From Cryobacterium lactosi (GTDB taxonomy: Bacteria > Actinomycetota > Actinomycetes > Actinomycetales > Microbacteriaceae), in the NCBI RefSeq assembly GCF_004403945.1, contig NZ_SOHM01000002.1, positions 191,257 to 230,091 on the forward strand: a stretch of DNA of 38,835 bases. Direction: 5' to 3'. The translations under genes were made by a program, and so were the position numbers. Below are positions 1-6,311 of the stretch, piece after piece. The notes under the pieces were generated by a model. It was given only the letters and a program-made list of their open reading frames with translations. It had not been told where the DNA came from and did no database searches. Every line of letters begins with the position of its first letter. The first letter of the stretch is position 1.

Positions 1-16
1 CACCCGGCTGCGCACC

Positions 17-643
17 ATGCGCGCCCTGACCTCGCTGCTGCTGCTCGTCGGCCTGGTGTTCACCGTCGTGGGCGCCACCATGCTCTCCTCGGGCGTGTGG
101 ACGCTCCTGGCCGGCGGACTGGTCGCCGCGGTGACCGCCGTCGCCACCCTCGGCCGTCTGGCCGCGGTGAGCCGATCTGCCCGCGCCCCGCGCGCCGCAA
201 CGGATGCCGCCGCGACCGCCGCCCGCCGAGCGCCCGCAGGTGCCCGCGGCCAGCGCTTCGAACCCGTGCACTTCGTCGACGAGACCCCCGTCGCCCAGCC
301 CAGCCCGTGGACCCCGCAGCCGCTGCCCAAGCCCCTGCACCTGTCGCCGGGGTCGATCGCGCAGGCCGCGATGGCGTCGGTGGATGCCGCCGCCCAGCTG
401 CGCCAGGCTGCCGCCGAAGCCGAGCTGCAGCGCCGCGCCCTGGCCATGGCCGAGGCCATCGCCCCGTCAGAGGTCACCCCGATCACCCGCCCCGTCGTCG
501 CCCGTGCCTCGGCCGCCACCGCCGCGAAGGCCGCCCCGCAGGCGGCGCCGAGCCGGTTCGCGAACATGGGCATCATCGGCGAGACCGAGCCCGGCATGAC
601 CGATCTCGACGACGTGCTGCGCCGCCGCCGCGCCGTCGGCTGA
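17..643 (+). CDS. Two-TM membrane protein with Ala/Pro-rich tail
   Basis: I do not recognise the family. The 208-residue product opens with two adjacent hydrophobic segments (about residues 4-24 and 28-50). A long Ala/Arg/Pro-rich, probably cytoplasmic tail follows, with a helical stretch near residues 118-150 and an acidic/basic end (DLDDVLRRRR). The topology suggests a small membrane-anchored protein; nothing catalytic is visible. The reading frame stays open to the left edge of the window and there is no clear Shine-Dalgarno before the ATG at 17, so the true start may lie upstream, outside the window. The next feature downstream on the same strand is the tRNA-Ala gene. The coding call rests on strong high-GC codon bias; the function is unknown. 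Confidence 0.6.
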   Translation: MRALTSLLLLVGLVFTVVGATMLSSGVWTLLAGGLVAAVTAVATLGRLAAVSRSARAPRAATDAAATAARRAPAGARGQRFEPVHFVDETPVAQPSPWTPQPLPKPLHLSPGSIAQAAMASVDAAAQLRQAAAEAELQRRALAMAEAIAPSEVTPITRPVVARASAATAAKAAPQAAPSRFANMGIIGETEPGMTDLDDVLRRRRAVG

Positions 644-655
644 CCGTCGCAACGG

Positions 656-683
656 TTCGAACCGCTCGTGCTCGCGTGATAAT
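656..683 (+). promoter_or_regulatory. Candidate promoter of the tRNA-Ala gene
   Basis: A -10-like GATAAT (678-683) lies 15 bases before the mature tRNA 5' end. A weak -35-like TTCGAA (656-661) stands 16 bases upstream of it. The match to sigma-70 consensus is visible, but use is inferred. Confidence 0.4.
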
Positions 684-698
684 GTAAATACGCAGTCT

Positions 699-774
699 GG
701 GGCTATGGCGCAGTTGGTAGCGCGTCTCGTTCGCAATGAGAAGGTCAGGAGTTCGAATCTCCTTAGCTCCACCA
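699..774 (+). tRNA. tRNA-Ala (anticodon CGC)
   Basis: The cloverleaf can be drawn by hand. The acceptor stem is GGGGCTA (699-705) paired with TAGCTCC (764-770). The D arm lies at about 708-723. The anticodon stem is TCTCG/TGAGA around the loop TTCGCAA (730-736), with anticodon CGC at 732-734. The T arm is AGGAG-TTCGAAT-CTCCT. The discriminator A is at 771 and an encoded CCA at 772-774. Anticodon CGC reads the alanine codon GCG, a major codon in this genome. A strong hairpin follows directly. Confidence 0.95.
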
Positions 775-780
775 CTGAAA

Positions 781-820
781 CAGAAGGACCGCGGCCCCCG
801 GGCTGCGGTCCTTCTGTGTT
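781..820 (+). terminator. Rho-independent terminator after tRNA-Ala
   Basis: CAGAAGGACCGC (781-792) is perfectly complementary to GCGGTCCTTCTG (805-816). The loop is GC-rich and the stem is followed by TGTTTCT. It sits seven bases after the tRNA CCA end and matches a tRNA transcription terminator. Confidence 0.8.
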
Positions 821-866
821 TCTGGCCGTACGTGGACCGAATGTTCTCTCTCGTCTCTGGAGTTAA

Positions 867-928
867 ATCCTGAGCAGGATTATGCATATTATCTCGATAT
901 AACTATTAATCTCACATATAGTAGAAAT
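867..928 (+). promoter_or_regulatory. AT-rich promoter/operator region of the TA-like pair
   Basis: This stretch is much richer in A and T than its surroundings. It holds a 6+6 palindrome ATCCTG-AG-CAGGAT (867-880), an inverted pair ACTAT (902-906)/ATAGT (918-922), and a -10 hexamer TATAGT (917-922) exactly six bases before the ATG at 929. That spacing predicts a leaderless transcript. Inverted repeats over the -10 would suit autoregulation by the downstream winged-helix antitoxin; this is an inference. Confidence 0.5.
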
Positions 929-1996
929 ATGCGTGAAGTAGAAAACTCGGCAGTCGTCGCCATCTCACGAGTATTCGGCGCGCTACCCCACGTCACAGTG
1001 AGGGAAGGCCTCGATGGCTCGGTGGCGTTGGAGTCGCGGAGCGGACGCTGGCAGCTCCATCCGGTGTGGATAGGCGAAGGCTTTCCCCAGGATGTGCGGC
1101 GAGCGATGGGGGAGTCCTCCCATGACTCCGCCGCCCACACGAACGCGGTCATGACTGCGAACAAAATGTCGACAGGTGCGCGGCAAGCCCTCGAGTCGGC
1201 CGGAGTGAGCTGGGCCGATATGGAAGGCAACGCTCACATTGAAACGGGCGATGGATTGTTTGTGCTGACCGGAAGCCGACGCAAGCGGGCTGCGGAAGTG
1301 CGTGCCTTCCTCTGGACGGAGTCCGCGGGTGCAGTCGCCGAAATGCTGCTTCACTCAGCGCTGGAGGGGGTGCGGAACGGCGGCAATCGCGAGGCCGGAC
1401 AGGCCCCGCGTCCGGCACTGATTGCTGCCACAACAGGCTGGTCATACCCCCAGGTGGGCAAGATCCTGCAGCAGTTCGACGCCATCGGCTACACAAGAAA
1501 GGTCGGCCCGGAGCGTGGGAGAACGTCTCACCGAACGATTGCGGATGCGCCGCGGTTACTCAGCGAGTGGGCAAGCTGGTATCGCAGGAGACCACTCTCT
1601 GCGGCGGTCGTGTCGGGGGAGTCACGGGACCCTCAGGACTACGTTCGCCAGATGGAGAGCATCTTCGGCGTCGAATCCGTGGCGATATCGGGATGGCTTG
1701 GACTTGACGAGGTGGCTCCCTTCATGACGACGATTCCCACTGCCACCGTCTACGTAGAAGCGACTAGTCTCGATGCGATCGAGGAACGGTTGGTGGGGCA
1801 CAGCGAGCTTCGGTTGGTAGACGGCGGCGGGCGGCTCACGCTGTTGCGCGCCGAACCGCAGGTGCTCACCCTTTCAAGCCTCGTGGACGGGAGAAAAGTC
1901 GTCTCGCCGATCCGGCTCTATGGTGACCTCTTGCGATTGGGTGTTCGCGGGGACGATGCGGCCGACCATCTGAGGGAGACCAGAATTGGCTTCTGA
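929..1996 (+). CDS. AbiEi-like type IV antitoxin / winged-helix protein
   Basis: The 355-residue protein has an N-terminal domain with the pattern GVSWADMEGNAHI (about residues 93-105), which resembles the 'GxxYxDxxGNxxI' stretch of large AbiEi-family antitoxin proteins. A winged-helix-like segment (about residues 158-205, ALIAATTGWSYPQVGKILQQ onwards) precedes a C-terminal alpha/beta domain. In AbiE systems the antitoxin carries a winged helix that represses its own promoter and a C-terminal domain that counters the nucleotidyltransferase. The next gene overlaps by 11 bases and has nucleotidyltransferase motifs, which is what identifies this one. Start: ATG, six bases after TATAGT, with no Shine-Dalgarno. 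Codon use is less GC-biased than in the neighbours, and the pair lies just downstream of a tRNA gene; both suggest acquisition. It could instead be a stand-alone regulator, but the overlap argues for a pair. Confidence 0.6.
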   Translation: MREVENSAVVAISRVFGALPHVTVREGLDGSVALESRSGRWQLHPVWIGEGFPQDVRRAMGESSHDSAAHTNAVMTANKMSTGARQALESAGVSWADMEGNAHIETGDGLFVLTGSRRKRAAEVRAFLWTESAGAVAEMLLHSALEGVRNGGNREAGQAPRPALIAATTGWSYPQVGKILQQFDAIGYTRKVGPERGRTSHRTIADAPRLLSEWASWYRRRPLSAAVVSGESRDPQDYVRQMESIFGVESVAISGWLGLDEVAPFMTTIPTATVYVEATSLDAIEERLVGHSELRLVDGGGRLTLLRAEPQVLTLSSLVDGRKVVSPIRLYGDLLRLGVRGDDAADHLRETRIGF

Positions 1997-2834
1997 TCAG
2001 CCGCGCACGCGCGCTTCGCGCGCCAGAGCCGAGGACGCGCTCGTGCGCCTCGTTCTCGAATCCGGGCCGCATGCATCAGATTTCGTGGTGATCGGCGGAT
2101 TGAATCCCGACTACCTCGCGCCGAACGCGCCGGAGAAGCACATGGGCACAACCGACGTCGACGTGCTCCTCAAGCTTGGCGTGATCATCGACAGGGATGA
2201 ACTTGATTTCGGCTGGCTGGACAGAGTCTTCGCCGGCCAGGAGACAGTCTCGCTGGACAACGCGGGGTGGCGGTGGATGCTTGATTCCGGTCGTGAAATC
2301 GTGGTCATCGAACTTTTGTGTGATGTCTACGACAACCGCGGGCAGGCAATCGCATTGCCAGGGGCGTCGCAAATCGCCGCGATGAACCTGGATGGCCCGG
2401 CCCCGGCCCTTCATGAGCCTGTGGAGCGACTTCTGTATGTTTCCGACGCGGTCCGAGCCGCCTATCCCGATGCGCCCCTGGACGTGACGATCCGTTTTGC
2501 CAGCGTCGGCGGGTACTTGCTGGCGAAGGCTGCCGCGCTTGTGAACAGAAAAGCGGCCAAGGACTACTACGACTTCATGTACGTGCTGCTGTACGGCGAC
2601 GGTGGCTCCGCGGAATCAGCGCGTTTGCTGCGTGACAGTCTCGAAGCGGGTTACGCCGGCTCGCATTCGTCCTCACTACGAATGGCGCTCCTGAGCTATA
2701 TCGACGGCCAACGACCCGGCGCAGCCATTTTCGCGCAGCAGATGACAGCAAACGGGAGCGAAGAAGAATTCGAGATCTTGCGCGAAGACGCGACCGGTGC
2801 GGCACAGAGAGTGCTTGCTCTGTTGAATCTGTGA
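1986..2834 (+). CDS. AbiEii-like nucleotidyltransferase (putative toxin)
   Basis: The 282-residue protein shows the minimal nucleotidyltransferase signature: GG at residues 37-38 (VVIGGLNPDYL), then TTDVDVLL at about residues 54-61, giving the Asp-x-Asp metal site. The later helix KAAALVNRKAAKDYYDFMYVLL resembles the conserved 'K...R...KDxYDxxxL' region of AbiEii proteins. AbiEii toxins transfer nucleotides, in known cases to tRNA acceptor ends, and block growth or phage production. The start is TTG at 1986, inside the end of the upstream gene, so translation is probably coupled. The next in-frame alternative is GTG at 2043, but that would begin only 17 residues before GG. Together with 929-1996 it forms a two-gene cassette with lower GC than its neighbours. 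The fold is fairly secure; toxin activity is inferred from the family. Confidence 0.65.
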   Translation: MASDQPRTRASRARAEDALVRLVLESGPHASDFVVIGGLNPDYLAPNAPEKHMGTTDVDVLLKLGVIIDRDELDFGWLDRVFAGQETVSLDNAGWRWMLDSGREIVVIELLCDVYDNRGQAIALPGASQIAAMNLDGPAPALHEPVERLLYVSDAVRAAYPDAPLDVTIRFASVGGYLLAKAAALVNRKAAKDYYDFMYVLLYGDGGSAESARLLRDSLEAGYAGSHSSSLRMALLSYIDGQRPGAAIFAQQMTANGSEEEFEILREDATGAAQRVLALLNL

Positions 2835-2939
2835 GGGCCCCGAGCCGAAACGGTTCGACCGGCCGCGTCGGAAGCGGTCCGATGGCTCAGCGGGGGCACC
2901 GTCAAGGGGTCTGTCGGAGCGAACCGATTCAGAAATCCC

Positions 2940-2975
2940 GGACTGACTGAACGATAGGGACTGACTGCACGATAG
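2940..2975. repeat. Two tandem 18-bp direct repeats upstream of ankyrin gene
   Basis: GGACTGACTGAACGATAG (2940-2957) is followed immediately by GGACTGACTGCACGATAG (2958-2975), with one mismatch. The repeats end about 30 bases before the ATG at 3006, in the expected promoter region. The same-orientation, two-turn-like spacing would fit binding sites for an activator or repressor. The rest of the 2835-3005 gap shows nothing clear. Confidence 0.6.
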
Positions 2976-3005
2976 TTAGTGTTGGTCGAGACTAAGGGAG
3001 ACTAC

Positions 3006-3419
3006 ATGTCAGCACACGAGACCCGCACGGCCGCCGTGCCCTCTGATGCCATCGTCCACGGCGTCTTCGAGCTGGCTCGCGATGGCCGCACCGGCCCGCT
3101 GGGCGAGATGATCGACGCCGGGGTGCCGGTTGACGTGGTCAACGCGCGTGGCGACAGCCTGCTGATCGTGGCCGCGTACGGGCAGCAGGTCGAGACCGTG
3201 CGCGAGCTGCTGCGCCGCGGCGCCGACACCGCCACCGTGAACTCCATGGGCCAGACCGCCTTGGCCTGCGCGGTTTTTCGGGGCAACGAACCGATTCTGC
3301 TCGACCTGCTGGCGGCGGGGGCCGACCCCGACCTCGGCAGCCACTCCGGCATCCAGATCGCCGACCAGTTCGGGTTGCCGCGGATGCGCGCGGTCATCGA
3401 GGCGCACACCGACGCCTGA
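3006..3419 (+). CDS. Small ankyrin-repeat protein
   Basis: The 137-residue cytoplasmic protein consists almost entirely of ankyrin repeats. A first degenerate repeat (about residues 16-45, ending DAGVPVDVVNARGDSLL) is followed by the well-formed units GDSLLIVAAYGQQVETVREL and GQTALACAVFRGNEPILLDL, with the typical LLxxGADxxxxN turns. Such short proteins usually act as protein-binding modules; no partner is evident here. The ATG at 3006 is chosen because AAGGGAG (2994-3000) stands five bases before it; a GTG at 2979 is possible but has no ribosome site. The two 18-bp direct repeats just upstream suggest specific regulation. The ankyrin call is confident, the biological role is not. Confidence 0.85.
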   Translation: MSAHETRTAAVPSDAIVHGVFELARDGRTGPLGEMIDAGVPVDVVNARGDSLLIVAAYGQQVETVRELLRRGADTATVNSMGQTALACAVFRGNEPILLDLLAAGADPDLGSHSGIQIADQFGLPRMRAVIEAHTDA

Positions 3420-3526
3420 GCGCCGCGACCGACCGGCGCATCCGCCGGGCGAGCCGGTGCCGATGTCGGCGGTGGTTGTTAGCGTGGCCGCACCTGTACT
3501 TCGAGGGCACAGGCGGCGACGGGCGG

Positions 3527-4366
3527 ATGAGGATGCACGAGGACCCGGACACGGCGGGACACAGCGACGCGGCGGGCACAACGGACCAGCCAGGAACAGC
3601 GGACCCGGCGGGCATCGCCGTTCGGTTCCGCTGCGGGCACGGCGCGGATGCGGCCGAGGCGCGCGTCACCCTGCGCCGGGACTGCCCGCTGTGCATGCTG
3701 CTGGCCGAGACCGCCCGCAGCCGGGAGCAGCTGATGCGCCGGGTGGCGCCGGCCGGTCGGGCCGCTCTGGCGCGGGAGACCCGCATCGGCGTCGAGTACG
3801 AGTGGATCTGCAGCCGCGGGCACTCCAGGTACCGGGCCAGCGTGCGGGAGACCCTCACCGGGCCGGGCTGCCCCAAGTGCCAGAAGAACGCCCGGGCGCC
3901 CGCGGCCCGCGGAGAGGGCGGCGTGCCGTTCATGAAGCCCGGGCTGAAGACACGAACGTCCCAGGCCGAACAGAAGCTGCGGATGCTGCTGGGCGAACGC
4001 ATCCGGCTGCCGCACCGGGTGAATGCGATTCGCATCAACCGCACCTTCTACGGCAAGCCGGAGGTGTGGCCGGACATCATCATCCCCGCCCTCAGGGTGG
4101 CGATCGAATACGACTCGCCCGGGCGGCAGAAGACCTCGCACCGCGGCCTCAAGGAGGTCTCCGACCGGGAGAAGGACGCGGCCCTGGAGGAGGTGGGCTG
4201 GGCGGTGATCCGGGTGCGCGCCGACGGCCTCGAGCCGCTAGGGCCGCACAGCATCGTCTGCTCCGGGGTCAGCGTCGGCCTCGTCGACGAGGTCCTGGCC
4301 ATGCTCGTCGCCATCCGCGGCCAGGAGGCCGTGGCCGCCCTTATGGGAAGGGAGCCGAGTGGCTAG
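3527..4366 (+). CDS. Zinc-ribbon protein with C-terminal DUF559/Vsr-like nuclease domain
   Basis: The 279-residue protein (counted from 3527) carries two Cys/His clusters, C36-x-H38...C53-x2-C56 and C95-x3-H99...C115-x2-C118, each resembling a treble-clef zinc ribbon. A PD-(D/E)xK-like domain follows: SQAEQKLRMLL (E148), WPDIII (D183), VAIEYD (E194, D196), H205, then DREKDAALEEVGWAVIRVR (from D213). That order is typical of the DUF559/very-short-patch-repair endonuclease superfamily, so the protein probably binds and may nick or cut DNA. The start is uncertain: ATGs lie at 3527 and 3533, the frame opens further upstream, and no strong ribosome site is visible. It is followed 80 bases later by the baeRF gene. 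Substrate and role are unknown; repair, mobile-element association or defence are all possible. Confidence 0.65.
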   Translation: MRMHEDPDTAGHSDAAGTTDQPGTADPAGIAVRFRCGHGADAAEARVTLRRDCPLCMLLAETARSREQLMRRVAPAGRAALARETRIGVEYEWICSRGHSRYRASVRETLTGPGCPKCQKNARAPAARGEGGVPFMKPGLKTRTSQAEQKLRMLLGERIRLPHRVNAIRINRTFYGKPEVWPDIIIPALRVAIEYDSPGRQKTSHRGLKEVSDREKDAALEEVGWAVIRVRADGLEPLGPHSIVCSGVSVGLVDEVLAMLVAIRGQEAVAALMGREPSG

Positions 4367-4445
4367 AGTGGGCCGGGTAAGAGGCTCACGGTCGAGCTGG
4401 GGGTCGGCGGGTGGGCCGCCAACCGCAAGCAAAGGAGCCCGTGTC

Positions 4446-5582
4446 GTGCTTCACACCGACATACCCACCCGAGACGACGTTGACGCCCTGGCCGCGGTTC
4501 GCGAGCATCCGTGCGTGTCGATCTACCTCAGCACGACCCCGCTGCCCAAGGACGCCGACATGGCCAGGGTGGAGCTGAAAAACCAACTGTCCGAGGCGGT
4601 GCAGCAGTTGCGGGCCGCCGGCACCGACAGGCACCTGATCGAGCAGCAGGAAGAAATCCTGGTGGACCTGATCGAGGACGTCGACTTCTGGCGGCTGCTG
4701 TCGTACAGCCTGGCCATCTTCGCCACTCCCACGAGTGTGCGTACCTTTCGGCTGCCCAATCGGCTCAGCACGGCCCTGGAGGTCTCGGACCGGTTCTACC
4801 TCAAGCCGTTGCTCCGTGCGGTCACCTTCCCGCAGGCCGCATTTGTGCTCGCCCTGGCGCAGAACTCGGTGCGACTGCTGGAGATCAGCGCGGAGAGCCC
4901 GGTCTACGCCGTCTCGGTGCCCGGGCTGCCCAGCGATGTCGCCGACGCCGTGGGCCTGCCGTCGATCAACGGCCGCACCCAGGACAGCCACATCATGGGC
5001 GGACGGATCCAGGGCGGCGAAGGCCAGAAGGTGCGGATGCGCCAATACGCCCGAGCGATCGACCGGGCGTTACGCCCGGTGGTCAGCGGTCTCGACCTGC
5101 CCCTGATCCTCGCCGCGGCCGAGCCGCTCGCCGGCATCTACCGGTCTGTGAACAGCTACCCCAATCTCACCGAAGGAATCATCGCCGGCAATCCGGAGGA
5201 AACCCCCGATGAGGAGCTGGGCCGGGCCGCTCGGGGGATTCTGGATGAGCTCTATGCTGCCGAGCTCAACGAGCTCGTGGACCGGATGGCCAGCCGCGCC
5301 GCGCACGGCCGCGCGGTCACCGACCTCAGCGACGTGGCGCGCGCCGCCACCTACGGTGCCGTGGAGACCCTGTTCGTGGATATCGACCAGAGCGTGCCGG
5401 GGCTGGTCGACGAGGAGACCGGGGTGGTCACCCTCAGCGACACTGAGGACGCGGTCAGCTACGGCGTCGTCGACGAGATCCTGCGCCGGGCACTCTTGTC
5501 GGGGGCGGAGATCTTCGCGGTGCGCTCCGACGACATGCCCGGCGGCGGCGCGGTGGCGGCCGGGGTGCGTTTCGTGGTCTGA
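4446..5582 (+). CDS. baeRF-family (archaeo-eukaryotic release factor-like) protein
   Basis: The 378-residue protein has the look of bacterial homologues of eRF1/Pelota-type release factors, probably the baeRF11 type. The N-terminal part contains CVSIYLSTTPLPKDADMARV. The C-terminal third (GAVETLFVDIDQSVPG ... DAVSYGVVDEILRRALLSGAEIFAV) matches the eRF1 domain-3/L7Ae-like alpha/beta fold found in these proteins. The family is thought to act on stalled or modified ribosomes, but no member of this subtype has a proven role that I can name. The start is GTG at 4446, with AAGGAG (4432-4437) eight bases upstream; the frame stays open upstream, but there the sequence looks non-coding. It ends at a strong hairpin shared with the convergent small gene at 5670-5789. 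Confidence 0.65.
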   Translation: MLHTDIPTRDDVDALAAVREHPCVSIYLSTTPLPKDADMARVELKNQLSEAVQQLRAAGTDRHLIEQQEEILVDLIEDVDFWRLLSYSLAIFATPTSVRTFRLPNRLSTALEVSDRFYLKPLLRAVTFPQAAFVLALAQNSVRLLEISAESPVYAVSVPGLPSDVADAVGLPSINGRTQDSHIMGGRIQGGEGQKVRMRQYARAIDRALRPVVSGLDLPLILAAAEPLAGIYRSVNSYPNLTEGIIAGNPEETPDEELGRAARGILDELYAAELNELVDRMASRAAHGRAVTDLSDVARAATYGAVETLFVDIDQSVPGLVDEETGVVTLSDTEDAVSYGVVDEILRRALLSGAEIFAVRSDDMPGGGAVAAGVRFVV

Positions 5583-5593
5583 GAAACGAAGAA

Positions 5594-5632
5594 ACCGGTG
5601 CCGCCCGTTGAACGGGCGACACCGGTACGTTT
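5594..5632. terminator. Bidirectional hairpin terminator
   Basis: The arms 5594-5609 and 5611-5626 (ACCGGTGCCGCCCGTT and its near reverse complement) pair over 16 positions with one mismatch and a single-base apex. ACGTTT follows on the plus strand. It lies between the convergent genes ending at 5582 and 5670. Confidence 0.7.
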
Positions 5633-5669
5633 CGAGCGCTGGACGGGCAGAAACCCGGCAGGACGCGAG

Positions 5670-5789
5670 TCAGCGCTTGCGGGCCTTCTCGGTCTCAGCG
5701 GACTTCAGCTGCTTGTCGGCGCGCTTCTCCTTGAGTGACTTGCCGGCGACCTTCTTGGTCGCATCCTTCTTGGGTGATTTGTCAGCCAT
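5670..5789 (-). CDS. 39-residue lysine-rich small protein
   Basis: A very short open frame on the minus strand encodes 39 residues beginning MADKSPKKDATKKVAGKSLK and ending ETEKARKR, almost wholly Lys, Ala, Asp, Glu and Arg. A good ribosome site (AAGGAG, reading the minus strand just upstream of 5789) precedes the ATG. GC-biased third positions continue to the TGA at 5670-5672. I recall similar lysine-rich mini-proteins in Microbacteriaceae, but I know no function. Composition suggests a highly charged, possibly disordered nucleic-acid-associated peptide. It is convergent with the baeRF gene and divergent from the gene at 6000. It is below usual gene-finder cut-offs and easily missed. Confidence 0.7.
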   Translation of the reverse strand: MADKSPKKDATKKVAGKSLKEKRADKQLKSAETEKARKR

Positions 5790-5999
5790 GTGTACTCCTT
5801 CGACCTGAGCCTGGGCGGCACGGATGATCTGACCCTACGCGGGTTCGGCACAAAGGGCATCTTGAGACCGGAGCGCGCCGCGGACCGGCCGATTTGGGGC
5901 CGTGCCGTGCCCTGTGCCTTTTGAGGCTGTCGACGTAGGCTGTCTGCGATGAGGCGCCCCGTCACTGGGACGGGACGTCCTACGGAGAGCCGGGAGATC

Positions 6000-6245
6000 A
6001 TGAGCGCACAGGAAACGTACAAGGCAGTGCTATTCGGTCCGAACGTAATCGGGTCCGGCACCGAGATCGAACTGCACTTCACCAACGGCGGCTACCAGGA
6101 CGTGGTGGTGCTCGAGGCCGTCGAAGAGGGCCAGACGATCACCCGCACCTACCGCAAGGGCCGGGAAACCGAGGAGCCGATCCCGTACCGGTTCGTTGAC
6201 GAGGACGTCTCGGACGAGACCGCGGAGGGTGAAGTTCCCAACTAG
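6000..6245 (+). CDS. Small acidic conserved hypothetical protein
   Basis: The product is 81 residues from the ATG at 6000, where GGAG lies just upstream. The sequence MSAQETYKAVLFGPNVIGSG leads into alternating beta-strand-like stretches (TEIELHFTNGGYQDVVVLEA) and an acidic C-terminus (EDVSDETAEGEVPN). There are no membrane segments, no cysteines and no catalytic motif that I recognise. The start could be moved upstream to 5949, but those codons look non-coding. It stands alone between the divergent lysine-rich gene and the convergent thrE-like gene. The 5790-5999 gap holds only the divergent promoter region, with no clear boxes. The coding call rests on codon bias and the start context; the function is unknown. 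Confidence 0.55.
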   Translation: MSAQETYKAVLFGPNVIGSGTEIELHFTNGGYQDVVVLEAVEEGQTITRTYRKGRETEEPIPYRFVDEDVSDETAEGEVPN

Positions 6246-6257
6246 GCGGCCGGCCGG

Positions 6258-6298
6258 GAGCTCCGACGGTCGCGCGGGATGCGCTGCCGCCGGAGTTC
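6258..6298. terminator. Weak hairpin between convergent genes
   Basis: GAGCTCCG (6258-6265) pairs with CGGAGTTC (6291-6298) with one G-T pair and a long GC-rich loop. It fills the 66-base gap between the convergent genes ending at 6245 and 6312. There is no T-run, so its strength is doubtful. Confidence 0.35.
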
Positions 6299-6311
6299 TC
6301 GGCGTGCCCGG

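Noticed and set aside
699..3005. Integrated element using tRNA-Ala as attachment site
   Set aside because: No integrase gene is present and no copy of the tRNA 3' end was found downstream within the window. Only the AT-rich TA-like pair supports acquisition.
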